The notes under the pieces: model-generated
What the model saw: only the letters and a program-made list of their open reading frames with translations
Told to the model about the DNA's origin: nothing
Databases searched by the model: none
Assembly: GCA_027214255.1 (NCBI GenBank)
Contig: JAPWHL010000004.1
Location: forward strand, 1-64,000
Origin: Roseovarius aestuarii
Lineage (GTDB): Bacteria; Pseudomonadota; Alphaproteobacteria; Rhodobacterales; Rhodobacteraceae
Direction of reading: 5' to 3'
Length of the DNA stretch: 64,000 nucleotides
Position numbers and translations under genes: made by a program
Shown here: one piece after another, positions 29,068-37,371 of the stretch
Numbering within the stretch: the stretch's first letter is position 1
How the letters are laid out: each line of letters begins with the position of its first letter

Positions 29068-29792
29068 GCCCGTTTCAGGGTTGCTCCGATCTGTGCGGCC
29101 ATGCCGGCGCGGTGGGGAAACAAAAAGAAATGATTGCCCTCAAAAATCTGCAAATCCACATCGCTCTGGGTCAGGTCGCGCCAGGCCTCTAAATCCTCCT
29201 TTTCGGCTTCGGGATCAGCAGTGCCACCGAAAACGCTGAGGGGGCAGGCAAGCGGCGCGCCCGGCAGGGGCGAATAAGTATCGCTGAGCTCGAAATCGGC
29301 GCGCAGCACCGGAGCGAAAAAGCGCATCATTTCAGGGTCATTCAAAATTTGCGGCGGCGTTCCACCCAATTGGCGCAAAGCATCGTGAAACGCCGCATCG
29401 GGCAGATGGTAAATGCGCGGCGTGCGCCGGGGCCGTCCGGGGGCACGGCGGCCTGACACAAATAAATGGCATGGGCCCGGCCGGGTCCGGCGCGCCATTT
29501 CATAGGCCAGAGATGCCCCCATACTATGGCCGAAAAACCCGTAAGGACGGTCCAGAAGCGGTGTAATCGCATCCTCCAATTCGCCCAGCAACGCCGGAGC
29601 CGACACATGGGCCGCTTCGCGAAACCGCCGCTCGCGGCCGGGCAACATGACGAATTGCAGATCGATATCTGATGGAAACAATGGCGCCCAGGCGCGATAG
29701 GGCGCGCTGCCCCCCCCGGCGAACGGAAAAATAAAGAGACGCATCGGCGCGTTTGCATCGCCCCCAAGGCGCTCGAACCACGGGTCTGACAT
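29055..29792 (-). CDS. Type II (editing) thioesterase
   Basis: A 245-residue alpha/beta-hydrolase starting at MSDPWFERLG. It shows the pattern of external NRPS/PKS thioesterases: FPFAGGGSAPYRAW near the N-terminus, LPGRERRF, the nucleophile elbow GHSMGA at about residue 90, FFAPVLRADFELSDTY, and a C-terminal His in EGNHFF. It would remove misprimed or stalled acyl groups from carrier domains. It heads the small operon with the phosphopantetheinyl transferase and is divergent from the SnoaL-like gene, 76 bases away. Confidence 0.85.
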   Translation of the reverse strand: MSDPWFERLGGDANAPMRLFIFPFAGGGSAPYRAWAPLFPSDIDLQFVMLPGRERRFREAAHVSAPALLGELEDAITPLLDRPYGFFGHSMGASLAYEMARRTRPGPCHLFVSGRRAPGRPRRTPRIYHLPDAAFHDALRQLGGTPPQILNDPEMMRFFAPVLRADFELSDTYSPLPGAPLACPLSVFGGTADPEAEKEDLEAWRDLTQSDVDLQIFEGNHFFLFPHRAGMAAQIGATLKRACRV

Positions 29793-29868
29793 ATGATTGA
29801 TTTCGCCTGTTGATTTCTGACTTTTTATGCGGGATTTTAAGTCCAATCGCAACCACCGGAATAATTTT

Positions 29869-30249
29869 ATGGCCTATGGACCGCAAGAGAACATCGACCG
29901 TTTGCACCGCTTTGTTTATGAAGTGTTGAACACGTGCAATCTGGACAAAATTTCCGAAACGGTCAGCCCCGATTTTGCCCGCCATGATGCCGTTCGCGTG
30001 GAAAACGGTCATGATGATATGCGTCGTTTCCTGATCGAGCGGCACGCCGATTACGACAAATTGGAATGGCACCTGGATCAATGCGTGGCCTTGGGCAATT
30101 ATGTCACCGCCAAAGTGTCTGCCACGGGCATTCACCGCAAAAGCGGCAAACATGTCACCGGGCAGGGATTGGCCCTAGCGCGGTTTGAAAACGGCCTTTT
30201 AGCCGAAGTCACAAGCGAGTTCGACCGCTCCAATCACCCCGAGCAATAG
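29869..30249 (+). CDS. SnoaL/NTF2-like polyketide cyclase-type protein
   Basis: A 126-residue protein from MAYGPQENID, with CGGA before the ATG. The sequence fits the SnoaL-like branch of the NTF2 cone fold: an N-terminal helix (NIDRLHRFVYEVLNT), SPDFARHDAV, a central helix (MRRFLIERHADY) and beta strands VTAKVSATGIHR and GLALARFENGLLAEVTSEFDR. Relatives include cyclases, isomerases, hydroxylases and non-catalytic binding proteins, so the role is open. It is the only rightward gene inside the block and overlaps the convergent hydrolase gene by 41 bases. Confidence 0.7.
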   Translation: MAYGPQENIDRLHRFVYEVLNTCNLDKISETVSPDFARHDAVRVENGHDDMRRFLIERHADYDKLEWHLDQCVALGNYVTAKVSATGIHRKSGKHVTGQGLALARFENGLLAEVTSEFDRSNHPEQ

Positions 30250-31009
30250 CGCTCAGGATCGCCGCGGTCACATCGCCAGTATCCTCAAGCAGCATCAAAT
30301 GCCCCCGTGCGGGCAACTCGATCAGGCGTGCATTCGACGCAGATTGCGCCAGCGCGCGGCCATTGGCAGGGGGGGCGATGCGATCATCGGCGCCCTGAAG
30401 AATGGTCAAGGGCAGGTTCGGCACCCCAACCGATGGCGCACTATGGCGGGCCGCGTCGCGCTGTGCGGCCAGGGCATCGGGCCACCAATCGCGCGTAAAA
30501 CGTGCAAACAGGCCGGAGCGCGTCAGATCGGTTTGGCGCGAAAAATAAACCTGCGCTTCGGCGATGTCCGGGTCGCGACCGGCCATGATCGCCGCCATCG
30601 CCGCGCGAGCGGTTTCGGTCGCCTGTGGCTCCGGCGCCACCGCTCCCCCGGCGGCCAGCAAAACAACCGCCGCCATCCGGCCGGGCATCAACTGTGCCAA
30701 AGCACGCGCGACGCGGTTGCCAAAGGTTGCCCCCACGATGGCCGCCCGTTCACCCGGGGCGACCGCATCCAACACTGCCAGGGCATCCTCGACGAAATCT
30801 TGGATGTTCAGGCCAGGATACACCCCCGTGCTTTTGCCCACACCGCGCGGTGAAAACATGATCGCGCGGTAGCCGGCGGCACTCAGCGAGTCCGCCAAAC
30901 CATCGAAATCGTGAACGCCGCGGCCCAGAGCGGGCAACAGTAGAACTGGCCGCCCGGTGCCGCGCACCTGAACATGCAACCGGGCCTGTCCGCGCATCAC
31001 CCAAGTCAC
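30209..31009 (-). CDS. Alpha/beta-hydrolase-fold protein with Thr at the nucleophile position
   Basis: A 266-residue alpha/beta-hydrolase. LLLPALGRGVHDF forms the oxyanion region, LQGADDRI carries the acid candidate and ARGHLMLLED the His. The nucleophile elbow reads GATFGN, with Thr (codon ACC at about 30730) where Ser is expected. It may therefore be slow, non-hydrolytic or use Thr. The GTG start overlaps the stop of PKS C by 4 bases and has GAAGG upstream, so it is the last gene of the PKS operon. It could assist release, ester formation or tailoring of the polyketide. Confidence 0.75.
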   Translation of the reverse strand: MTWVMRGQARLHVQVRGTGRPVLLLPALGRGVHDFDGLADSLSAAGYRAIMFSPRGVGKSTGVYPGLNIQDFVEDALAVLDAVAPGERAAIVGATFGNRVARALAQLMPGRMAAVVLLAAGGAVAPEPQATETARAAMAAIMAGRDPDIAEAQVYFSRQTDLTRSGLFARFTRDWWPDALAAQRDAARHSAPSVGVPNLPLTILQGADDRIAPPANGRALAQSASNARLIELPARGHLMLLEDTGDVTAAILSAIARGDWSGRTRL

Positions 31010-34000
31010 AGCTTGGCGCCTTCAACCAATTTTTCAGCGCTGAAAATCAAGGCCTCGGGAAAGGCGGCGCCAAAGAAGCTGGAATCGTGGCGTGCGCCTT
31101 CGCGGCGATGAAAATCATGGGCGATGCCCTGTTGTTCCAACACTTGGTGCAAAAACAAACTGCCATCCCAGGCCAGCGAATCGCCGTCGCCGCAATACAG
31201 GGCAAGACCGCTTTGGTGCGTGCGCAAGGCCGCACCGTGGGCCATGGCAATGGCGGGCGGGTGATGCTGCGTCCAGGTTGCGGCGATATCGGAGCCGTAC
31301 AACCCTTGGAGAAACCCTTTGGGGCGCAACCATGCCAAGGGGTGGCCGGGGGCAACATCGCCATGGTTCAACGCCGCCTCAAGCGCCGGGGCCAGGGCGC
31401 AAAGTGCGCTAAATTGGCCCGGCCGGCGCAGCCCAGCGCGCAATACGCCCAGCCCGCCCATGGAAAGCCCCACCAACGCAGTGGCAGGAGCGTTTAGCAA
31501 TTGGGGCAGCTCATCGGCAATGAAACTTTCCCATTTCGGCCCGCCCGCCGGCGGATCAAGATAGAGCGAACGCGGCGCCTGCACCCAAGCGATGCGCACA
31601 GCCGCCATCGCACCGCTGGCGATCAACCGGGCGGGCACTGCCGCCAAACGGGCGTTCAAAACAGCCTCGGCCCCCGGCAGAACCAATATCAACGGCAAAT
31701 CCGCGCCACCGGGCGGTGTGTAAACAGCCACCCGCGCCGTCTGGCCCAACGCGGCGCTGTGCAAATCGAGCAGGGCAAAATCGCCGGGAAAGGGCGCGCC
31801 GGTATGTTCCAGACCGGTGCCGATTGCCGTCAACGTACCATCGGCTCCGGATAGATCGAATACCATTGCGCCCAAGGCCGTCGCCTCATTGCGCCCAGCG
31901 TCGCTGAGCGGGCCGCCAAGGGCGACTTTCAAACCGTCGCGCCGCGCCAGGGCCAATTGCACCGCATCCGGCAGAACAATCGCATATCCTTCGGATTGAA
32001 TGGCATCACGCGCCGTGGCTAGGCCCAGGGGCATATCACCGGCGGCCGCGGGGCCATCGAACGGGGCAAAACCGCTGATCGCACCACTCGCATTTTCGCG
32101 CGCGATGCACAGCCCCCCATCGGGCGACCAACCGAGACGCAGCTCTTTCCACAGCCCCACCCCCAGACCAAAGTTGCGCAGGCGATCCCGCGCACCCTGT
32201 GCCTGCGGCGCTGCGCGCAACGCATCGGCGCGCTGCCGCGCTTCGTCTTGCAGGGTGGCATCCACCGGTTCCTGGGGCATCACATATCCAATCTCCCGGG
32301 CCAAACCCGCCGCCGCTGCGCCCAAGGGGCGGGGCAATACTATATGTTTCCAGGCCTGGCCCAAATCAGCATCGATCGTTGTATGAGATTGAAAATTGGG
32401 ATCTCCGATGGTCAGCGAGGATCCATGCACCCCATCTGTCATGCGCGCACCGGCATAGGGGCGCAAAACATCGGGGTGAAACCCGACCCCGATGAAATCA
32501 AGCACCCGACGCATGATCGGTTCGGGCGTCGTGACCAAATCTTCGTAAGACACACGCAAGCGCCGATCGTTGGGAATTTCCTGCAAAAACCGCAGCAGAT
32601 TGCGGTTTTGCAGCAGCCACAGGGCCTGGGCCTGATCCAGAGGGTCGGCCGTTTCGCCGATCTGGCTATCGCCCATCAACCGATCCATCCGGTTGCGCAA
32701 AATCGATTCGACAACCGCAATGGGGTGGCGCGTCAGATGAATGTAGAGCGGGCGTTCAAACATCCGCTCGGCACGGGCCAGGGTGGCCATATCCGACCCG
32801 TAAGAGGGCGATTTATCTACAATTACCTGCCCCACGCCCGATAGTTCATCGTACACGGAACGGGGCGCCAATTTGGCGTCGGCCCATTGATCGACCCGCG
32901 CGCGCGCTTTGTCGGCCGTGTCGCCAAACCGCTCCATCACGGCGCGGATCAATCCTTCGTCAAGATAATTCCGGCGCAGATCGTCGCGCCAATCGGCCAT
33001 GGTCTCATAGGGCAAAAGGTGCAATTCGGGTGGGCAGAACAATTTGGGATGTCCCGCAAGCATCACCCGAAACAAGGTCGAGCCCGAGCGCGGACTGGAT
33101 AGCAAGAACACTGCATCTGGGCGCGGGGCTTGCGATAGCGGCCTGACAATCCCGGGGGCGGCGCGCTGCGCCTCTTTGGCCAGATAGGCGGCGAAATTCT
33201 CAAGATCGGAATGATCGTAAAAATCCTTGGGGTAAAGATTGACGCCTAGGGCAGCTTTGCAAGCGGCCAGCAGATCCATCACCATCAAACTGTCCAGATC
33301 CAGGGCCGCCAAATCGTTGCCCGGAGTTTCGGCCAAACCGCGCACCCGCGCAATGGCCCGGCGCAAAAACGCACTGATTGCTGCGGAATCGCGGGGCACT
33401 TGGGCGGCAACTGTTTCGGCAAGCGGTTCCTCGGCCACCGGGCCGGGCAACTGCGACAAAAGCGGCCAAGAGCGGCGCGCCTCATAAACCGCGCGAAACC
33501 GGGGCCAATCCACATCCGACACGGTGACGCAGCCACGCATCTGCCCCACAACCGCGGTTGTCATCTCTAATGCGGCGGCGGGATCGATCGCGCGCACCCC
33601 CGCTCGGGCAAACCATTGGGTGGCAGCGTCATCATTCAAGCCGGTGTTTTTCCATGGCCCCCATGCGATGGACAAAGCAGGCAGACCCTCTTGGGCCAGG
33701 GTTTCGGCCAAGGCATTCAAATGGGCATTGGCCGCGCCATAGACCGAAAGCCCCTTTGACCCCCAGACAGCCGAAGCCGACGAACAAAACAACACTAAAT
33801 CGGCATCGCACCGACGCATGGCATCGGCGATAAGATCGGCACCGGCGACCTTGGCCGCAAATTGGCGCGCAATGCCATCGGCAGTGACATCGGCGATGGG
33901 CGCGGTTTCGGCAATGCCCGCGGCGTGGATCACGCCGCGCAGCCCCGCCTGGCCCAGCTCGGCCAAAACTTCCGCCATATCCGCCACGTCGGCGCGGCGA

Positions 34001-37000
34001 TATTCGGCCTCTGCCCCCAGGTCGGCCAGAAATGCCTGACCTGCCTGATCCAGCCCAGCGCGCCCCGTTAGCACCAGTCGCCGGGCACCGCGTTCCACCA
34101 ACCAGCGCGCAAAATGCCGGCCCAGACCCCCCAATCCGCCGGTAACCAGATACAAGCCTTTGGGATCGGCGTGCCATCCCCCTGTGGGGCTCTGGGGCAA
34201 TGCAACCAGGCGCATCCCGCCCCAGCCACCATCGCTGAAGGTCAAGTGCGGTTCACCCTGGCAATGAGGCAAAGCACGGACCAGATCGGCGGCGTTGCCA
34301 TCGCCCAGATCGATAAGTCCACCCATTTGATCGGAATGTTCCAACAGGGCTGTGCGCACCATTCCGGCCAGGGCCCCGGCCTGGCGCGTCACCACCCAAA
34401 GCCGAGCATGGGCCGCCCCAGCCTGGGCCAAAGCATCGGGCAACAGCGCACACTGCTGTTCTGGCCCTCCCTCAAGGAAACGCAAATCCAGAATATCGGG
34501 GGCGGGCGCTTGTGCATTCAGGGTGACGTGTCTTTGTTGCGACAGGCGCTTGAACTCTTGTGCCACAGGATCGTCGCCGCATATCTGCCAGGCCCGGTCG
34601 GGGGCGGGCGCAACAGCGGGCAACGCACAGCACTGCAACCGATGCAGCCCAAGGGGCAAAGGTTGGGTCGCGTTCTCGGGCAGAATGGGTAGGATATCGG
34701 GCCAAAACCGCGTGCGCTCAAACCGATAGGTAGGGGCCGGGGTCAAGGGGCCTTTGCCCTGCACCGCAGCCCAATCGGGATTCAAGCCCGTTTCATACAG
34801 CCGCGCCAGGGCGGTCAAACTGTCGGTGACGTCCGAACCCGCCCGGCGCAAAGATGCCACGCACACCGCCTCCGTTTCGCCACTGGCCCGCGCGGCCAGG
34901 GCGGCCAAAACCGCATTCGGGCCAATTTCCAGAAACCGCCGGGTGCCTTGGGCCGACAACGCCTTAATTGCACCGTGAAAGTCCACCGGCTGACGCAGAT
35001 GATTCACCCAATAATCGGCCTGGTTCACACGGCCTGGAGGGGCCATATCGCCATAAACGGTGCAGGCAAAAGGCAGGTTTGGATCGTGCAATTCCACTTG
35101 GGCGAACGCGGCGCGCCAGTCATTCAAGATCGGATCCATCAAAGGCGAATGAAACCCATAGGTGCCCGCCAGACGGCGAAATTTCAGGCCTGTCAACCGT
35201 CCTTCCAACTGCGAAATGTCTTCAGGGGGGCCGGTAACGATGGTCTCATCGGCGGCGTTACGGCACGACACCACCAGCGCCCCTGACAAAAACGGTTCAA
35301 GGCGCGCCGGATCTGCAAAAATGGCCAGCATCGCGCCGGGCTGTGTGGCGCGTGACACCAGCCGCCCGCGCAAGGCCACCAAAGGCACCGCATCATCCAA
35401 TGTCATCACCCCAGCCACACAGGCGGCCGCAAAGGCCCCCAGGCTGTGCCCCGCCACCGCCGTGGGGCGCAGCCCCCAGGCTGCCCACAACCGAACCAGT
35501 GCCATTTGCAGCGTAAAAATAGCCGGTTGTGCATAAAGCGTATCGGCCAGATCGGTTGGATCGTCGTCAAAAACCACATCGCGCAAGGGGCGGTTTAGTT
35601 GGGACGCAAACCGGGCGCACAGATCGTCAAACCCCTCGCGATAGGCCGGTTCGCGGTCATAGAGTGCACGGCCCATGGCACAGTATTGTCCCCCCTGCCC
35701 GTCAAACAAAAATCCCAGCCCAGCGCGCCGCGCCTCGGCCCGGTTGCCAAATATCGGCACCTGAGGCAAATCGCCCGCTTGCAGGGCCGCGCTGGCACCG
35801 GCCCCATCGGCGGCCACCACCGCACGGCGCAAGGGCAAATGGGCGCGCGCCACACTGGCCGTGCGCGCAATCGCGCAGGCTGGGCGCGATTGAACGGCCC
35901 CTGCCATGGCGCGGCATTGTTGGGCAAGGGCTTCCGCGCTGGCGGCGGAAACCGGCAAAATCACGGGTCCCGGCAGGGAGTCGATGGGCGCGGTGGCCTT
36001 GGCCTCGATCACCGCGTGCACATTGGTGCCGCTGCCGCCAAAAGAGCTGAGCCCGGCAACGGACGATGTCAGCGGCAAAACCGTGGTGGGCAAATTGGCA
36101 GGCACTCGGTCCCAATCGATTTCGGGGTTGGGGCGTTGCAAATGCAAGATCGGCGGCACCTTGCCGTGTTCCAGACTCAACACTGTCTTGATGAGCCCGG
36201 CAATGCCCGCCGCCGATTCCAAATGACCGATATTGGTCTTGGTGGCGCCCAGAATCACCTCGGCCCCGTCGGCGGCAAAAACCGTGCCCAAAGCATGGGC
36301 TTCGATCGGATCGCCCAGGGCGGTGCCGGTGCCGTGGGTTTCAAGAAACCCGACATCGCGCGGGCGCAGTCCGGCCCGGGCCAGAGCGGCGCGAATGACC
36401 GCTTCCTGTGCCTTGCGGCTGGGGGTGGTGATGCCGCTGGACGGCCCGTTTTGATTGATTGCACTGGCGCGCAACACCGCACGCACCCGCCCGGGCGCGC
36501 CATCTGCTCGTTGCAGCACAACCATGCCGCAGCCCTCCCCACGCACCATACCATCGGCACCCGCATCAAAGGCCCGGCACCGCCCGGTGGGCGAAAGCAT
36601 CCGCGCGCGGCTTGCGATCAGCGATGACAAGGGCGACAAAACCAAATTTACGCCCCCCGCAATCGCCACATCGCAATCGCCCGCGCGCAGGGCCTGTGCC
36701 GCCAAATGCACCGCCGTCAGCGATGAGGAACAGGCCGTGTCCACCGAAACCGCCGGCCCCTCCAACCCCAAGGTAAAGGCAATCCGCCCGGCGGCGAAAT
36801 TCAACGCATTACCCGACAGGAAATAACTGTCGGTCGGCACGTCTTTGGCCTGATTTAACAACGCGCCGTAATCGTTGGTTGAAATACCAACAAACACGCC
36901 CGTGCGCGTGCCTTTCAACCCATCGGGCGCGATTTGGGCATCTTCCAGCGCGCTCCAGGCGGTTTCCAACAACAGGCGATGCTGAGGATCCATGCTCAGC

Positions 37001-37371
37001 GCCTCGCGCGGGGTCAGACCGAACAGCGCCGCATCAAACGTATCGACCCGGTCCAGAAACCCACCGGTGCGACAGGCAATGCGATCATCACGCCCGGGAT
37101 CGGGGTCATACCAGGCATTTACATCCCAACGGTCGCCCGGCACCTCGCGCACTGCGTCGCGACCAGCGATCAGCATGTCCCAAAAATCATCCGGCCCCGT
37201 TCCGCCTCCGGGAAACCGACAACCCATGCCGCAAATCGCAATCGCCCCGTCGCCGCCAGAGCGCGTGGCGTCTTGGCGGTTGACCTTGCGCTGCAACTCT
37301 AACGCCAGCAGCATCGTTTGTTTGGGCGTTAGGGTTTTCAGACGCTCCAAAAATGCCTTTTCGTCGCTCAC
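31006..37371 (-). CDS. Modular PKS C: KS-AT-KR-ACP-sulfotransferase-esterase
   Basis: A 2121-residue terminal PKS. A short N-terminal docking helix (residues 1-38) is followed by KS at about 45-460 (DTACSSS near 210, HGTGT), AT at 540-830 (GHSLGA near 645; YGFHS, malonyl-like), KR at 1060-1270 (GGLGGLG, YGAAN) and ACP at 1330-1400 (LDSLM). Then comes a PAPS-dependent sulfotransferase at about 1415-1690: SSPRSGSTLFRVMLAGHP binds the 5'-phosphosulfate and HLTRHPIAVVESILRNR the 3'-phosphate. Last is an esterase-D/Fes-like hydrolase at about 1830-2121 (GLSMGG near 1971, His in ARHDSSFF). ACP-ST-hydrolase is the arrangement known from CurM and Ols, where the beta-hydroxyl is sulfated and release is coupled to decarboxylation, giving a terminal alkene. 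The GTG start overlaps the stop of PKS B by 4 bases. Confidence 0.92.
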   Translation of the reverse strand: MSDEKAFLERLKTLTPKQTMLLALELQRKVNRQDATRSGGDGAIAICGMGCRFPGGGTGPDDFWDMLIAGRDAVREVPGDRWDVNAWYDPDPGRDDRIACRTGGFLDRVDTFDAALFGLTPREALSMDPQHRLLLETAWSALEDAQIAPDGLKGTRTGVFVGISTNDYGALLNQAKDVPTDSYFLSGNALNFAAGRIAFTLGLEGPAVSVDTACSSSLTAVHLAAQALRAGDCDVAIAGGVNLVLSPLSSLIASRARMLSPTGRCRAFDAGADGMVRGEGCGMVVLQRADGAPGRVRAVLRASAINQNGPSSGITTPSRKAQEAVIRAALARAGLRPRDVGFLETHGTGTALGDPIEAHALGTVFAADGAEVILGATKTNIGHLESAAGIAGLIKTVLSLEHGKVPPILHLQRPNPEIDWDRVPANLPTTVLPLTSSVAGLSSFGGSGTNVHAVIEAKATAPIDSLPGPVILPVSAASAEALAQQCRAMAGAVQSRPACAIARTASVARAHLPLRRAVVAADGAGASAALQAGDLPQVPIFGNRAEARRAGLGFLFDGQGGQYCAMGRALYDREPAYREGFDDLCARFASQLNRPLRDVVFDDDPTDLADTLYAQPAIFTLQMALVRLWAAWGLRPTAVAGHSLGAFAAACVAGVMTLDDAVPLVALRGRLVSRATQPGAMLAIFADPARLEPFLSGALVVSCRNAADETIVTGPPEDISQLEGRLTGLKFRRLAGTYGFHSPLMDPILNDWRAAFAQVELHDPNLPFACTVYGDMAPPGRVNQADYWVNHLRQPVDFHGAIKALSAQGTRRFLEIGPNAVLAALAARASGETEAVCVASLRRAGSDVTDSLTALARLYETGLNPDWAAVQGKGPLTPAPTYRFERTRFWPDILPILPENATQPLPLGLHRLQCCALPAVAPAPDRAWQICGDDPVAQEFKRLSQQRHVTLNAQAPAPDILDLRFLEGGPEQQCALLPDALAQAGAAHARLWVVTRQAGALAGMVRTALLEHSDQMGGLIDLGDGNAADLVRALPHCQGEPHLTFSDGGWGGMRLVALPQSPTGGWHADPKGLYLVTGGLGGLGRHFARWLVERGARRLVLTGRAGLDQAGQAFLADLGAEAEYRRADVADMAEVLAELGQAGLRGVIHAAGIAETAPIADVTADGIARQFAAKVAGADLIADAMRRCDADLVLFCSSASAVWGSKGLSVYGAANAHLNALAETLAQEGLPALSIAWGPWKNTGLNDDAATQWFARAGVRAIDPAAALEMTTAVVGQMRGCVTVSDVDWPRFRAVYEARRSWPLLSQLPGPVAEEPLAETVAAQVPRDSAAISAFLRRAIARVRGLAETPGNDLAALDLDSLMVMDLLAACKAALGVNLYPKDFYDHSDLENFAAYLAKEAQRAAPGIVRPLSQAPRPDAVFLLSSPRSGSTLFRVMLAGHPKLFCPPELHLLPYETMADWRDDLRRNYLDEGLIRAVMERFGDTADKARARVDQWADAKLAPRSVYDELSGVGQVIVDKSPSYGSDMATLARAERMFERPLYIHLTRHPIAVVESILRNRMDRLMGDSQIGETADPLDQAQALWLLQNRNLLRFLQEIPNDRRLRVSYEDLVTTPEPIMRRVLDFIGVGFHPDVLRPYAGARMTDGVHGSSLTIGDPNFQSHTTIDADLGQAWKHIVLPRPLGAAAAGLAREIGYVMPQEPVDATLQDEARQRADALRAAPQAQGARDRLRNFGLGVGLWKELRLGWSPDGGLCIARENASGAISGFAPFDGPAAAGDMPLGLATARDAIQSEGYAIVLPDAVQLALARRDGLKVALGGPLSDAGRNEATALGAMVFDLSGADGTLTAIGTGLEHTGAPFPGDFALLDLHSAALGQTARVAVYTPPGGADLPLILVLPGAEAVLNARLAAVPARLIASGAMAAVRIAWVQAPRSLYLDPPAGGPKWESFIADELPQLLNAPATALVGLSMGGLGVLRAGLRRPGQFSALCALAPALEAALNHGDVAPGHPLAWLRPKGFLQGLYGSDIAATWTQHHPPAIAMAHGAALRTHQSGLALYCGDGDSLAWDGSLFLHQVLEQQGIAHDFHRREGARHDSSFFGAAFPEALIFSAEKLVEGAKL

